Source: Anastrepha obliqua
Lineage: Eukaryota; Arthropoda; Insecta; Diptera; Tephritidae
Assembly: GCF_027943255.1 (NCBI RefSeq)
Contig: NC_072895.1
Coordinates: 33,330,001-33,394,000, forward strand
Direction: 5' to 3'
DNA length: 64,000 bases
Shown here: positions 13,391-23,582 of the stretch, in pieces
How positions within the stretch are numbered: position 1 is the first letter of the stretch
Layout: each line of letters starts with the position of its first letter
Translations under genes and position numbers: made by a program
Notes under the pieces: generated by a model
Database searches by the model: none
What the model saw: only the letters and a program-made list of their open reading frames with translations
Told to the model about the DNA's origin: nothing

Positions 13391-13528
13391 TCATTTTTTA
13401 ATTGTTCGTATGCTTTTTTTTCTAAAATTTGTATTTTTATATTTTTCACTACTTATATCCCACAGCTTTCTCAAATTTTTATATTCGTTAATAAAATTAA
13501 CATAATTTTCATTATTTTCAATTGCCAT
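13391..13528 (-). pseudogene. MADF-domain (Myb/SANT-like) second ORF of the Harbinger element
   Basis: Reading leftward from an ATG at 13528, a 45-codon frame contains VNFINEYKNLRKLWDISSEK and YKNTNF, which matches the start of MADF DNA-binding domains (an FI..Y...P.LWD..S..YK pattern). An extra A in an A run near 13420 shifts the frame. The continuation KKAYEQLKNEY, as far as about 13375, is in another frame. Harbinger elements usually pair a transposase with a separate Myb/SANT-type DNA-binding protein; here that partner is MADF-like and lies tail to tail with the transposase remnant. Confidence 0.7.
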
Positions 13529-13792
13529 TTTTTCCTTTTTCACTTTATTTTACTCCGCACGAACCTTCTTCTTTGCTTGTGTTCAACGAACTGAACGAGT
13601 AAAAGCAGTAAACAATGATACACACGAGGCAACGGTTGCAGCAACCTATCCCAAAAATCAAATTTATTTGATATTTCAGGCAACGGTTGCAGCAACACGA
13701 AAATCATTTGGCAACACAGCTACACACGAGGCAACGGTTGCTTCAACATGGCCGAGTTGCTGCAACGGTTGCCTGGTGTGTATTTAGCTTTA

Positions 13793-14635
13793 GAGTGCAA
13801 AGAATGGTAGCAGTGAGATATATTTGTCATAGAAGGGCAGCTTCTGTGACTATTTCGTGTGGGTAATATGTGAAGTGAAGCTTAAATTTTCGAGCTGTAT
13901 TGGCATCATTTACATATAGAGGAAATAAATTTGAGTACAAAATAAGGTATAATAAAAATTACAGAAAGGTTCTATTAAAATCATTGCAAATAAGCAATGT
14001 CACATTACTTTCAAAAACAAATTGTACAAACTCCGTTAAAATCGCTTAGGAGAAACTGAGGGAAGAGAGCGAGAATTCAAGCAAGCAATGAGCTAAGGCG
14101 AACTTTTTATACACAAAGAATATTTGTATATTTAGCGGTTACATAATAATGTCCATTCATAAAGTTTGAATTTTTAGGACATGGAAATAGTGACTGTAGG
14201 TAGAGATTGCTGCAGAGTTTCAGAAAAAATTTCATTCAAATTTGTTACTGAACCTGCTCAGAAAAATTACATAAAGTTCACCCAGAAACTATTGTTTTTG
14301 CACTTCTTTTTGATTAAAATCTCAAGCGCCAACATTCTGCCCAACCGTACTCGGTAGCGCATCTCGCGAACTACATAGATAAGTGATGCTGTACCTGGTA
14401 CAGTAACAGTCCGGACTGCTCTAAAACATTACGGTGGCGTTCGTGAAAAGTAAACTTTGCATAAGCGTCCTCTCAAATCCAACAGCTACAGAGAGAGAAC
14501 AGCTTATCAACTGTCAAACTGAGTATAACACCGTGCGATAGTAAATGCTGTCAGATTTTCATTTGTCAATTCAATTTTTTAAAGGACTTTAAAGTTTAAA
14601 AAGACAAAATTTTCTAAAAATGGTTTTAAATACTT
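13793..14635. other. non-coding, nothing recognised
   Basis: Unremarkable sequence with no recognisable gene and no terminal repeats. Confidence 0.45.
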
Positions 14636-14756
14636 AAGAGCTCCTGCTCTCATTTGTGGTGTGATGTTTTTTTCCAGAAAAGAAGAGACCTACAGCTGTA
14701 TGCCTCCTCCGATCGGCGTATAGTTTTTAATGAGAAGCTTTTTCATGGCAGAAAAC
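14636..14756 (-). repeat. tRNA-derived SINE, 3' portion
   Basis: Minus-strand match to the 3' half of the SINE defined by the complete copy at 42758-43057. Shared blocks are GAGCTCCT, ATTTGTGGTGTG, GACCTACAG and GCTTTTTCATGGCAGAAA. It is 5'-truncated on the SINE strand and abuts the transposon at 14757. Confidence 0.75.
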
Positions 14757-15325
14757 ACTGGGTTGCCCATATTCGACACACCCGACGGATTTCGACGACT
14801 CTTTGGGCCCATTCCAATCGACGAGGCTTGTCCGCAGGCAACAATCTTTGCGTGAATTGAATCTTATACGGGAATAAATGCAAATCAATGCGGATAATTC
14901 GTTGTAAAGTAGCCCGAGCAATGCCCAACTGCTGAGAATGGCGATTTTGGGATGTCCTTGGCGACCTCTCAACACTGGCGAGCAATATTCTCATCCGATC
15001 GCCTTGGTTGGTTTTGATTTGGCCTCTTTGGATTAGAAAGAGGATCACCAGTCGAAAACCTTTCGTACAAACGTTTAATGGTGTTCTTAGAATGCGCACT
15101 TTTCACATTATTTAATTTTTTATACGCATGTTGAGTTTTCACAATTGACTTCTTTTGCTGAATGTAAATTTCAACAATTTGGAAGCGCTCGCGTGGCATG
15201 TACTGTTCCATCGTAAAAATCTGCTTGGACTGACGCTTCCAACGCGGTATGTCATTAAGCGACTTGACGTCTCTGTCAAAAGGTACAGCGTTGCCAGATG
15301 GGTCCGTCGAATATGGGCAGCCCTG
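14757..15325 (-). mobile_element. internally deleted Tc1/mariner-type element, transposase N-terminus kept
   Basis: The ends form an inverted repeat of about 25 bp with few mismatches (TTGCCCATATTCGAC at 14761; the complement ends GGGCAGCCCTG at 15325, followed by TA). Starting at 15211, the minus strand reads MEQYMPRERFQIVEIYIQQK, the helix-turn-helix start (DUF4817 type) of a widespread insect Tc1-like transposase. After a frameshift it continues HSQQLGIARATLQRIIR and DLHLFPYKIQFTQ. The catalytic half is missing and a short distal piece joins directly to the end. Non-autonomous. Confidence 0.8.
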
Positions 15326-15945
15326 TACAAAAACAAAAAAAAAAACACTTAATTAACGGCCCGTAAAACGGACCAGAAAATTTTATGATAAAAATGTAAA
15401 ATCTCCTTCAAGAGTTAAAAGGGATCGAGAGAAAAGGAGATATCGTAACGATGATAATTAGAAATTACGGATGTGAAAACCGCTAAGAGCTCATTAAAAC
15501 GTTCCGCATCCTTCTAAACTATTTAGGCGCAGTAGAAAAATGGCAGCTGTATGCCTAAGTCTTAATCTCGTGAAACCAGCAGTAGATTCTAAGATGACTG
15601 AATCTCATTATTCTCCTGAGAGTTACCGCAATAGCGTCGCTAGGGACCAAAAGGTCTATGCGGGGCTTATTGCCAACCAGGCTAACCTAACCTACCGCAA
15701 TAGGGATACTAATCGAGTTAAAATATGTGCGACAATCGAGGATTTCGCTTAGGCAGCCAGAGAAGTTCCCTCGACTGCTTTCGATCCGCGTGGCGCCAGA
15801 AGGACTTCGTGATTTCTATGTTAGGATTCACGGAGCTCACCTAAAAAAATGTAAGCCAAAGGTAACCAAAAGAACTGCACCCTCTCTTAGGTTTTCAGAA
15901 ATGAAGTATTCAACACCTCATTTCACTCGGCTTATATTTATAACT
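15326..15945. other. non-coding, nothing recognised
   Basis: Contains a short CTAACCTAACCTA run at 15682-15694, like the tails of LINEs elsewhere in the window. No protein is recognised. Confidence 0.4.
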
Positions 15946-15949
15946 AGCA

Positions 15950-16975
15950 AACCCGACCCGCTTCGCTGGGCAAAGACACGGTGGGTCCACGTTTTGGCAT
16001 ATATTTCGAGACCCTAGTCATCAATAGGTATGAAAATTACCCCACGTTAAAGCACTTATCGACAGCTTTCATTTGATGCCCATATTGCACATCCACAACC
16101 AAAGGTTACCCGGGCCCACGTTTTGACCTATATCTCGAGACCCCAGTCACGGAGCGGCATGAGAAATACTGTGTACTAAAGCATTCACCAACAGCTTCCA
16201 ATTGATACCCATATTGTATATACACATCCGAAGGTTACCCGGGCCCACATTTTGACCTATATCTCGAGACCCCAGTCACGGAGCGGCATGAGAAATACTC
16301 TGTACTAAAGCATTCACCAACAGCTTCTATTTGATACCCATATTGTATATACACATCCGAAGGTTACCCGGGCCCACGTTTTGACCTATATCTTGAGACC
16401 CCAGTCACGGAGCGGCATGAGAAATACTCTGTACTAAAGCATTCACCAACAGCTTCCAATTGATATCCATATTGTACAAACACATTCTAGGGTCCACGTG
16501 TTGGTCTCTATCTCGGGACCCTAGTCACGGAGCGGCATGAAAAATACTCTGAACTAAAGCATTCACCAACAGCTTCCATTTGATACCCATATTGTATATA
16601 CACATCCGAAGGTTACCCGGGCCCACATTTTGACCTATATCTCGAGACCCCAGTCACGGAGCGGCATGAGAAATACTCTGTACTAAAGCATTCACCAATA
16701 GCTTCCAATTGCTATCCATATTGTACAAACACATTCTAGGGTCCACGTGTTGGTCTCTATCTCGGGACCCTAGTCACGGAGCAGCATGAAAAATACTCTG
16801 AACTAAAGCATTCACCAACAGCTTCCATTTGATACCCATATTGTACATACACATCCGAAGGTTACCCGGGTCCACGTTTTGACCTATATCTCGAGCCCTA
16901 TCCACCAATAGGCATCCAAACTATACGTAAACCATCTTCAATACCTACTTAACAATGTGTGTAAGTTTGGTTTAA
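15950..16975 (+). repeat. tandem satellite of 129/120-bp units with a higher-order dimer
   Basis: Eight units begin with GGGTCCAC or GGGCCCAC at 15983, 16112, 16241, 16370, 16490, 16619, 16739 and 16868, giving periods of 129, 129, 129, 120, 129, 120 and 129. Every unit carries a TATATCTCGAGACC-like block and a CAGCTTCCATTTGATACCC-like block. Units 16370-16618 and 16619-16867 each consist of a 120-bp plus a 129-bp type, so a 249-bp dimer is itself repeated. The array is preceded by AACTAGCAAACCCGACCCGC and followed by a decayed unit. It is not coding. Confidence 0.9.
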
Positions 16976-17978
16976 TTCGGTGCAAAGCCACGGCCGGTTA
17001 GCGAACACACACAAAAAGTTGACTTTATTTTATATTTAAGATATTTCTATCTCAATTCTGATTGAGATCAAAGAGATTCAATTCTTTCAGATAACTCAGC
17101 TGCAGCACTTTTGAGCGTTAAAATTTTGATAGGAATTGGAACAACAACATAATTCATTTCTATAACGAAGTCGAAATGCAGAATAGGCCTGATAAGATGA
17201 TTGCGCAGCTCCTCGTACTTATGCCTTGGATATAAAACAATGCTCGTTAAAGCAAATAAATAATGGCATTGGAGCAAGCCTTCAGAACGTAGATATGTAT
17301 ACAATGCATTGTATGTAGAGAGTTACATACATACATACATGCACAAACTTCTTGGTTACCGCAAAAGATTGCAGTTTTTGTCTCACATTCACCTCCACAA
17401 AAGTTCCCTACACTTTAATGCTTACGCAGAAATACGCGGCAGTTCGCTCGTTAGGCACTTCTTTGGAAAAGTGCGTTGCACAACAGCAGAGTAAACTACT
17501 TTTGCTGCAACTTCAATGGCAGCGACCGACTTACAATAAGCAACTTTTTGCGTTGCAGTCGCAGATCAATAGCGAACGTGATTTTTGTGCGACACTACAC
17601 TTCCCCGGCACTCACTCATCCAATTCTATTGTTGCATTTGTTGCTTACGCTGGCGATGTCACTGTAAACGGCCCTAATGCTGTCATTGTTGTATGGCGAC
17701 AGACGCAGCACCGTTGAAGCTGATAGCAATCGCTTTATGATATTCCACTGAGTACGAAAAAAAGTAAGAAAAAAAGACAGCAAACGACATATTACAAATG
17801 AAAGAATACGAAAGTTGTTCAAATGTTCTTCCTCTTGCTGCTAAGTTTGATGTGCTCTTATGCGGCAGGGAGAGTGAGAGCGTGCGGCCAACGAATACTC
17901 CACAAATTGGAGTGCGAAAGTTTTTAACTCGTTAATATTTTCAGAATGTGTTCATGTGTGTATGTGTGTAGCAGCAAT
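16976..17978. other. non-coding, nothing recognised
   Basis: Contains an ACAT microsatellite at 17325-17342 and short unrelated open frames (for example 17352-17717 and, on the minus strand, 17068-17304), none with a recognisable domain. Confidence 0.4.
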
Positions 17979-17982
17979 TTAA

Positions 17983-18710
17983 GGGGGTCTTCTACCGTCA
18001 CGGTTTGAAAAAATCGATTTTTTTTTTTTAGATTTTTTAAAAGCTACTAATGTTAAGAGTATGCTATAAAGAGGGTTTTATGAAAAACATGTTCCTTCAT
18101 GAGCATTTCGGGGAGAATACATGCATGCGCGTGGGATTTTCGAGCGTTTCTTTATCTTTAAACGCCTTTTCCCGAAAGTTGACTTTTTTCAACTTTCTGG
18201 TCACACATCTACTATAAATATTTGTCGAATTCATTCCATCTTTTTTCCAGTTATTCAGTGAACATCTCGCTATGTTTTCCCAGACCACTTTTTTCAATTT
18301 TTGATTAGTTTAATTTTGCGGGCCTCTAAAGTGTAAAAAAAAGAGGAAATTTTCAAACTTTTTTTTTAAAATCACGCATTTTTTACAAATTTCAAAATAT
18401 TTAAAATCGCCACTGGGAAAACATAGCCAACGCTACACTTTATGATAAAAAAAAAAAAATTTTTGATTTCAGATAAGTAAAATGGTCGATCGCGTGCCAC
18501 AAAGTCGCCTAGGACATTTTTACAAGGGCAACCTCGAGGACGGTTCAAGGACACAGGGCCAAAGAATTCGATTTGAAAAATATATTTTTAAATAGTGCAA
18601 ACTTGTGCAATTTAAATAAAAAAAATCTGATTTCATTATCTCAAGTGGTTGCTTTGTAATTAATTCCCAAAAATAGGCCCGAGATTAAGGCGCGACGGTA
18701 GAAGACCCCC
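17983..18710. mobile_element. TTAA-flanked non-autonomous element
   Basis: The termini are inverted repeats (GGGGGTCTTCTACCGTC at 17983; complement GACGGTAGAAGACCCCC ending at 18710). Both are flanked by TTAA (17979-17982 and 18711-18714), the duplication made by piggyBac-type and some other transposases. The 728-bp interior is AT-rich with no recognisable transposase. It shares its design, though not its terminal sequence, with the element at 23583-24281. The superfamily is inferred from the flanks. Confidence 0.85.
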
Positions 18711-18858
18711 TTAAGTTGGAAAAATCGCTCGATCTGAGCAGCTTTTAATACTTTTAATTCTTTTTATTTTTTTATTTTAAATATTTGTTTATAAAAATAT
18801 AACGCATTCTACAAGAAATATCATACAAATTATATTTTCACACTTACCACAAAAGTAA

Positions 18859-19462
18859 AAAATGGTCACCTGTTTTTTTTCGGAAAATCTGGCCATATCG
18901 AAACTGCACGAATCGAGATACTTAGGTTAGGTTAGGTTAGGTTGGTATGGTTGCCCAGGGAGTGAGCATACTTAGACGAAGAAGGATTCGTCCTTTGTGA
19001 TACCATTGTGAAAGAAGTGAGGTGAAGGGAAGGACCGATGAGGTGCAGGGAGAGGGGAGAGGTGGTAATGGAATGGTTAGGAGCGTGCGGATTATGAACG
19101 ATGACTATGTTTGCGTCAACCGCTTTGTGCTGTTGATGAAATTCATCAGATTTTTAATGTCAGCGCCAGCTATATCAGCAGTGGTGGCAAAGAAGTAAGA
19201 GCCAGGATGCCTGAATCTTAGCCTCGCCAGAGCAGGGCAGCTAAGGAGAATGTGCTGAGATGATTCCACCTCATCCTCCATATATCCTGCACAAAAAGGA
19301 CTCGAGGTGATTCCTCGCGCATTGTGTCCTGTGAGAGAACCCACTAGATTGGAGAGCTGATATTTTGTCAGCCTCAGAAACTCGCCCGAGCTTCCCGAGA
19401 TACTTAAAACAGTCAACAGTCAAACAGTGGTACGCAACCATTTGTTTTCAAGAAGTTTTTGG
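18859..19462 (+). pseudogene. mariner transposase relic split by a LINE
   Basis: The left part, 18859-18924, reads as a decayed block equivalent to the mariner MV.CFF.KSGH segment. After the LINE at 18925-19395, the reading continues at 19396-19462 as KTVNSQ and, in another frame, QWYATICFQEVFGE, the expected next block of a mariner transposase. This continuity across the insertion shows that the LINE landed in a mariner copy. A better-preserved relative lies at 39732-40335. Confidence 0.65.
18925..19395 (-). mobile_element. 5'-truncated LINE, C-terminal end, with TTAGG-type tail
   Basis: A 471-bp insertion flanked by the 11-bp duplication CGAGATACTTA (18914-18924 and 19396-19406). The minus strand encodes the C-terminus of an RNase H-bearing LINE: LTKYQLSNLVGSLTGH, then FCAGYMEDEVESSQHIL and LSCPALARLRF, a cysteine-containing tail typical of the I/LOA/R1 group. 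At the LINE 3' end the tail is four GGTTA repeats, directly against the target duplication. It is strongly 5'-truncated, as expected for target-primed reverse transcription. Confidence 0.85.
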
Positions 19463-19745
19463 AGAAACTGCGAGGCGAACGAGCTGACCAGAGCTAGTGT
19501 CTCTGCGAAAGGTGAGGCTTGGGATCTCCTCAACCCCGTGCGGTCTGTTCCTGGAAAGGTGAGCTTCGCGTCAACTCAGCGAGCGCTGGGCAAGTGCACA
19601 AAGTTGTAAGTCCGCGAAATCCTTCTGGACATGGGTAGATGGGGGCACTCGAGGCATCTTCTAGGACTAACAAAGCCGCAGTTCTCGAATTTGGTAGGTA
19701 TCCTTACCGGACACTTTCCGTTTTTGACCGAGTTTAACAAAGCGC
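19463..19745 (+). pseudogene. LINE fragment: end of RNase H plus C-terminal tail
   Basis: Reads NCEANELTRASVSAK, equivalent to the GN..ADELAR..G end of a LINE RNase H domain. In a second frame near 19625-19735 it reads GHSRHLLGLTKPQFSNLVG and ILTGHF. It is 5'-truncated and frameshifted, and meets an opposite-strand LINE relic at 19747. Family level only. Confidence 0.65.
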
Positions 19746-19746
19746 G

Positions 19747-20290
19747 CTAGTCGTTTGTTTCTCGTGCTAAACGCCAATTGGACACACCAAGTGTAGCCAA
19801 GTCCTTCCCCACCTGAATTTTCCAACGCAGAAAAGACCTTTCTCTTCCTTTGCTACCCCAACAGGTGCCGAATCGAATACTTTCAGAGCCGTAGCATTTA
19901 TATCCATTCGAACGACATAACTCAGCCAATGAATCCGCTGGATCTTCATTCGCTGCGCTATGTTTATGTCGTCATGACATTCATACAGCGCACCTACGAT
20001 ACTCGCAGTCACTAACGTGCAAAGGTCCAAAAATCTTACGCAAAATCTTTCTCTCAAACAAGCCGGAGGGACGCCTGGTCGAATATTATCATCGTCCAAG
20101 TTTCTGCGCCATACGTTAGGACGGACATGATGAGAGCCTTGTAGAGTGTGAGTTTTGTACGTCGAGAGAGGACTTTACTACTCAGTTGTCTACTTAGTCC
20201 AAATAGCACTTGTTGACCGTTGGATTTGAAGGCTGACATTGTTATCGGTGTTAGTGTTAGTGCTGGTTCCTAGATAACCAAAGTCTCTTA
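19747..20290 (-). pseudogene. LINE reverse transcriptase C-terminal relic
   Basis: The minus strand reads SKVLSRRTKLTLYKALIMSV then LTYGAETWT. After a frameshift it reads AQRMKIQRIHWLSYVVRMD and VGKFRWGRTW, which resembles the thumb and C-terminal region (LTYG.ETW, GHV.RM) of non-LTR retrotransposon reverse transcriptases. A second copy of the same LINE lies in plus orientation at 40705-41098 with long nucleotide identity, for example around GTCCGTCCTAACGTATGGCG. Both are broken. Confidence 0.75.
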
Positions 20291-21552
20291 GCCTTGCGGT
20301 AAAACTCTTCTTTTCAAGTAATTTTTTGGTGCTTTTTGAAGCTCAAAAAATGGCAACACTGGCAAGTAGGATTTAGCCTTTTATTTTTGGTCTAATAGCT
20401 CAAGTGCCTCGCACCAGTAGACTCGTCCACGGCAGCAGCCCACACTTACGCTGAGCATCCCATACATAACACACACACACAGACTTTCATGTATCCAGTC
20501 TGCTCAAGTTACTTCACGTACAACAAAATTACTCTACAACAAAGGACAATATTGCTAACGCATCTGTGAAGTATCAACTTTAATGTTGTTGACTTTCATC
20601 GTTTGGTGCTCTTCATATTGTTCCTAGGCATTTAGTGCTTCTCTGCCTTTCATGCTGCGCCATGACGACGCTCTGCATACCGTGTGGCAAACTAGTCTTT
20701 ATTGCAAGACAATCTACTACTTCCCAAACAACTTTGCTAACTTGTGGGTTTTTATGTTTTACTTTTTTTTTATTTCCTGCTGGAACGCGTTTCTTTTTTA
20801 TCAGCGAAATTGAGTTTTCATAAGTTTGCCATCATCTCGTTTTTGGTTTTTTTGTCACTTGGCTGTTGCACCGGCTTCGTCTTTTGAATTTTCCCTATTC
20901 GCTCTCTGTCCTGCTCATTTCATTTTTCAAGCTACTAACGTTTTCTTTTAACGGCTTTTGGCATTGTGTTTGTGTGTGTTTTTTTCTTCTTTTTTTCCTG
21001 TTGCAACGCATATGTAATAAAGTGGCAAAATATATGGAATTGCATGCAACTTGTGGCAGCAGACGTCAACCAACAACTGCCAGCGACATAGCCACCTTTG
21101 GTTGGATTTACGTATTTCGGGTAGTCAGCCGAGTTTCTTGTTGTTATTATTATTACTGTGCAGTGGGTGAGCGACAGTGGCACACTCTTGAACTTGCAAG
21201 CGACTCCAGCGGCACATTGATCGGTGGCAAATGTTGCACGTTTGTCAGCTGACGTGGTAACAACACTTTCAAGGCGGTAAAAATGCTACAAACGATGAGG
21301 TGCATTTTCCCAAATAAGCTAGCGAAAAGGTTACATACACAGATATGTATATATGAATACAGGGTGCTCAACTTCATCTGATCAATAGATTGGCTGCTAA
21401 ACTATAGCAAGACTGAAGCCTAAAATACGTGAGGATTCTTTTAGTATTTTTCATCACAAAGGCCACTGTCCCCCAGGAAGTACTACTACCATTTCAGCTA
21501 GTCAGGTAGTCTTTGTCTCCTTCTACAGCCTTCCGGTGGTTAGCACAAACTA
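20291..21552. other. single-copy-like non-coding region
   Basis: No transposon signature is seen. The largest open frame, 20866-21252 on the plus strand, has no recognisable domain and is rich in Phe, Cys and Tyr from T-rich tracts. Solo termini of the AGGGTGCTC type occur near 21361. Confidence 0.4.
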
Positions 21553-22381
21553 TAGGGTGGGCCATGTAAAATTTGCTTTTTTTTATTTTGAAGATTGAAC
21601 ATTGTCATTTATGAATGAAAAATAATATCTTCAAATGATTGCCACGACTGGCTTTATAGTAGGCCATTCGATCAACCCATTTTTTAAGCACATTTTCGAT
21701 TGTTTGGGCTCCAAATTCATGAATGGCCACTTCGATTTCGTGTTTTAAAGCATCAATCGTCTCTGGATGGTTCGCATCGCATTTGTCCTTAACGGCTCCC
21801 CACAAAAAATAGTCCAACGGGCTTAAATCACAGCTCCGAGGCGGCCAATTATTCAGTTTTCAAAAACGGTAGCCAAAAGTTCGAGTGTAACTTTGGCAGT
21901 ATGACAAGTTGCACCGTCCTGTTCAGACCAAATGTCGTCCATGTCATCCTCTTCAATTTTTGGAAACAAAAACTCGTTGAGCATGTCACGGTAACGCTCG
22001 CCATTTACTGTAACCGCGGCTCCTCGCTCGTTTTCGAAAAAAAATGGCCCGATGATGCCGCCAGACCAAAAACCGCAACAAACACTGACTCGTTGTGGAT
22101 GCATTTGCTTCTCTACAGTAACGTGTGGATTTTTTGAGCCCCAAATCCGACAATTTTGCTTATTGACGTAGCCACCGATGTGAATATCAGAAAAGAAGAA
22201 GAAGACTCACCACTTTGGAAAAAGGTTTTCAATATTTCACAATTTTGTTCAAGCGTATAGCGTCCCATTTCATAAATGTCAAACCTTTAAGTAAATTATG
22301 AACACATTTGACATGTCATTTGTGTTGCCATTCTCAAAAAAATAGGTGGTTTAAAAAGCAAACGCTATATGGCCCACCCTG
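21553..22381 (-). mobile_element. internally deleted Tc1/mariner-type element, catalytic half kept
   Basis: The ends are inverted repeats beginning AGGGTGGGCCAT (left at 21554; right complement ending at 22380). From about 22269 the minus strand starts MGRYTLEQNCEILKTFFQ, which resembles the N-terminus of the same broad transposase group as 14757-15325. An internal deletion then joins this to the catalytic region: HIGGYVNKQNCRIWGSKNP, WSEQDGATCHTA and, after a frameshift, CDLSPLDYFLWGAVKDKC. The last two hold the second and third acidic residues. The C-terminal WVDRMAYYKASRG block ends near 21617. Inactive because of the deletion and shifts. Confidence 0.8.
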
Positions 22382-22579
22382 GAAAACCGCCCCAAAAATA
22401 AGTCCACTAGTCAGTCGACATTATTCTCGGTAATCAGAATTTTCTTTCAAACATGCGGCTTAACTTCTTCAATCCGAAGTTAGGTATTCGTGTAAACACC
22501 CTTCTTTCTATCCGATATTCTTCGAGTCAACTCCTTATAGCGCTTCCACTGATGTTTAGCTGGTGGTTATACACACAAA

Positions 22580-22920
22580 GATTCGAGACTGACGGCACTA
22601 ATATCTTCAAATGGTGGCTCAAAAGAAGATTTTATAAATCGCATAAAAAAGGCCAAGCATTTTTTCGGCTCCCTTGAAAACATCCGATGCTCATCTATAA
22701 TCACACGAAAGACTAAGAGAAAACCTTTAAATTTGAACATCAAGTCAGTTCTACTGTATGGCTGCGAAACTAGGAACTTTGCTGTTACAGGCACATGCAA
22801 TGCCTACCGACAAAGAGGTAGACCCGCGCTGACTTGGAAAAGGAATTTAGAAAGGGACATATAGAAAACCAACAGAAGCTGGAATGAGCTGAAGAAGATT
22901 GCTTGTCGGATGGAGGCAGA
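22580..22920 (+). pseudogene. LINE reverse transcriptase C-terminal relic
   Basis: Reads GGSKEDFINRIKKAKHFFGS, then LNIKSVLLYGCET. A deletion joins this to RQRGRPALTWKRNLERDI, then SWNELKKIACRM. The order matches the common insect and vertebrate LINE pattern (I..AR..F, NVKSVLLYGCETW, RGRP..TWRR). Sequence around the catalytic centre is missing. Confidence 0.65.
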
Positions 22921-23140
22921 TTGTTATGAACTCGAGGAAATTATGTATATAAATATGCGAGACATTTGGATCTTCACCAACGCTTTCTGAAGCATCTTCA
23001 ATATTTCCGTCGGAACGACCTCGACATGGTCCATATTTTGTTGGCAATATGCAGAAGACTCAAAATAATGTGAGGCCAAATGGTGAATTATTTCACCTTC
23101 GGGCGCAGTTCGACCATGAAAAATTCTACCGCAATGAAAA

Positions 23141-23322
23141 TTGCCACCGCCGTAGCCGAATGGGTTGGTGCGTAAATACCATTTGGGAGTGCGCAGGTTC
23201 GAACTTCAGTGCATGAAACAGCAAAATATAGAAAAAATTGTATAATAGCGGTCGCCACTCGACAGGCAATGACAAACTTTCGAGTGTATTTCTGCCATGA
23301 AAAAGCTGCTCATAAAAAACCA
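23141..23322 (+). repeat. tRNA-derived SINE, 5' portion with A and B boxes
   Basis: Starts with the tRNA-like head ACCGCCGTAGCCGAATGG. An A-box-like TAGCCGAATGGGTTGG lies at 23153-23168 and a B-box-like GGTTCGAAC at 23196-23204. Similarity to the full copy at 42758-43057 continues through GTGTATTTCTGCCATGAAAA to about 23322, where it stops. Such boxes are internal RNA polymerase III promoters. Confidence 0.8.
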
Positions 23323-23582
23323 AGTATTCTGGACATTGTCGCCAATTCGTCTAAAAACTGGTTCATTTGTGGGCTTGAGTGCAATAAGAAGTACACTGAA
23401 AAAGTTTTGAAAAAATTTAATAATTTTGAAATGTATGCAATGCTGAAAATTTTCTTAACATTTTTCTACTTTTTTTAGTTTTTTACAAAAAAAAAAAAAC
23501 AAAATTTGGGAAAAAAATTATATATTTTTGTTTAACATTTTTTTGGAATATTTTTTTTGCCATTTGTGAAAAAAAACCTTAA

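Larger units (their letters stand above)
12867..13789. mobile_element. internally deleted PIF/Harbinger element
   Basis: This 923-bp element is flanked by the 3-bp duplication TTA (12864-12866 and 13790-13792), the hallmark of PIF/Harbinger transposons. The first 27 bases of the two ends are perfect inverted repeats beginning AGCTAAATACACACCAGG. Just inside are several copies of the palindrome GCAACGGTTGC. The interior keeps the start of a Harbinger transposase on the plus strand and the start of a MADF-domain gene on the minus strand. The catalytic core has been deleted, so the element cannot move by itself. Confidence 0.9.

Noticed and set aside
15983..16975. The 129-bp tandem units as a CRISPR array
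   Set aside because: Units are contiguous, without distinct spacers, and the setting is eukaryotic.
17068..17304. 78-codon minus-strand frame next to the satellite as a transposon protein
   Set aside because: No motif I could name; position alone is not evidence.
18925..18946. TTAGG repeats as an interstitial telomere
   Set aside because: They lie exactly between a target duplication and the 3' end of a LINE, so they are the LINE tail.
20866..21252. 128-codon frame as a host gene
   Set aside because: Composition follows T-rich DNA; no motif; overlapping frames on the other strand.
23150..23210. A tRNA gene from the A and B boxes
   Set aside because: The sequence does not fold as a full tRNA, and the same head is attached to a shared non-tRNA body in other copies, so it is a SINE.
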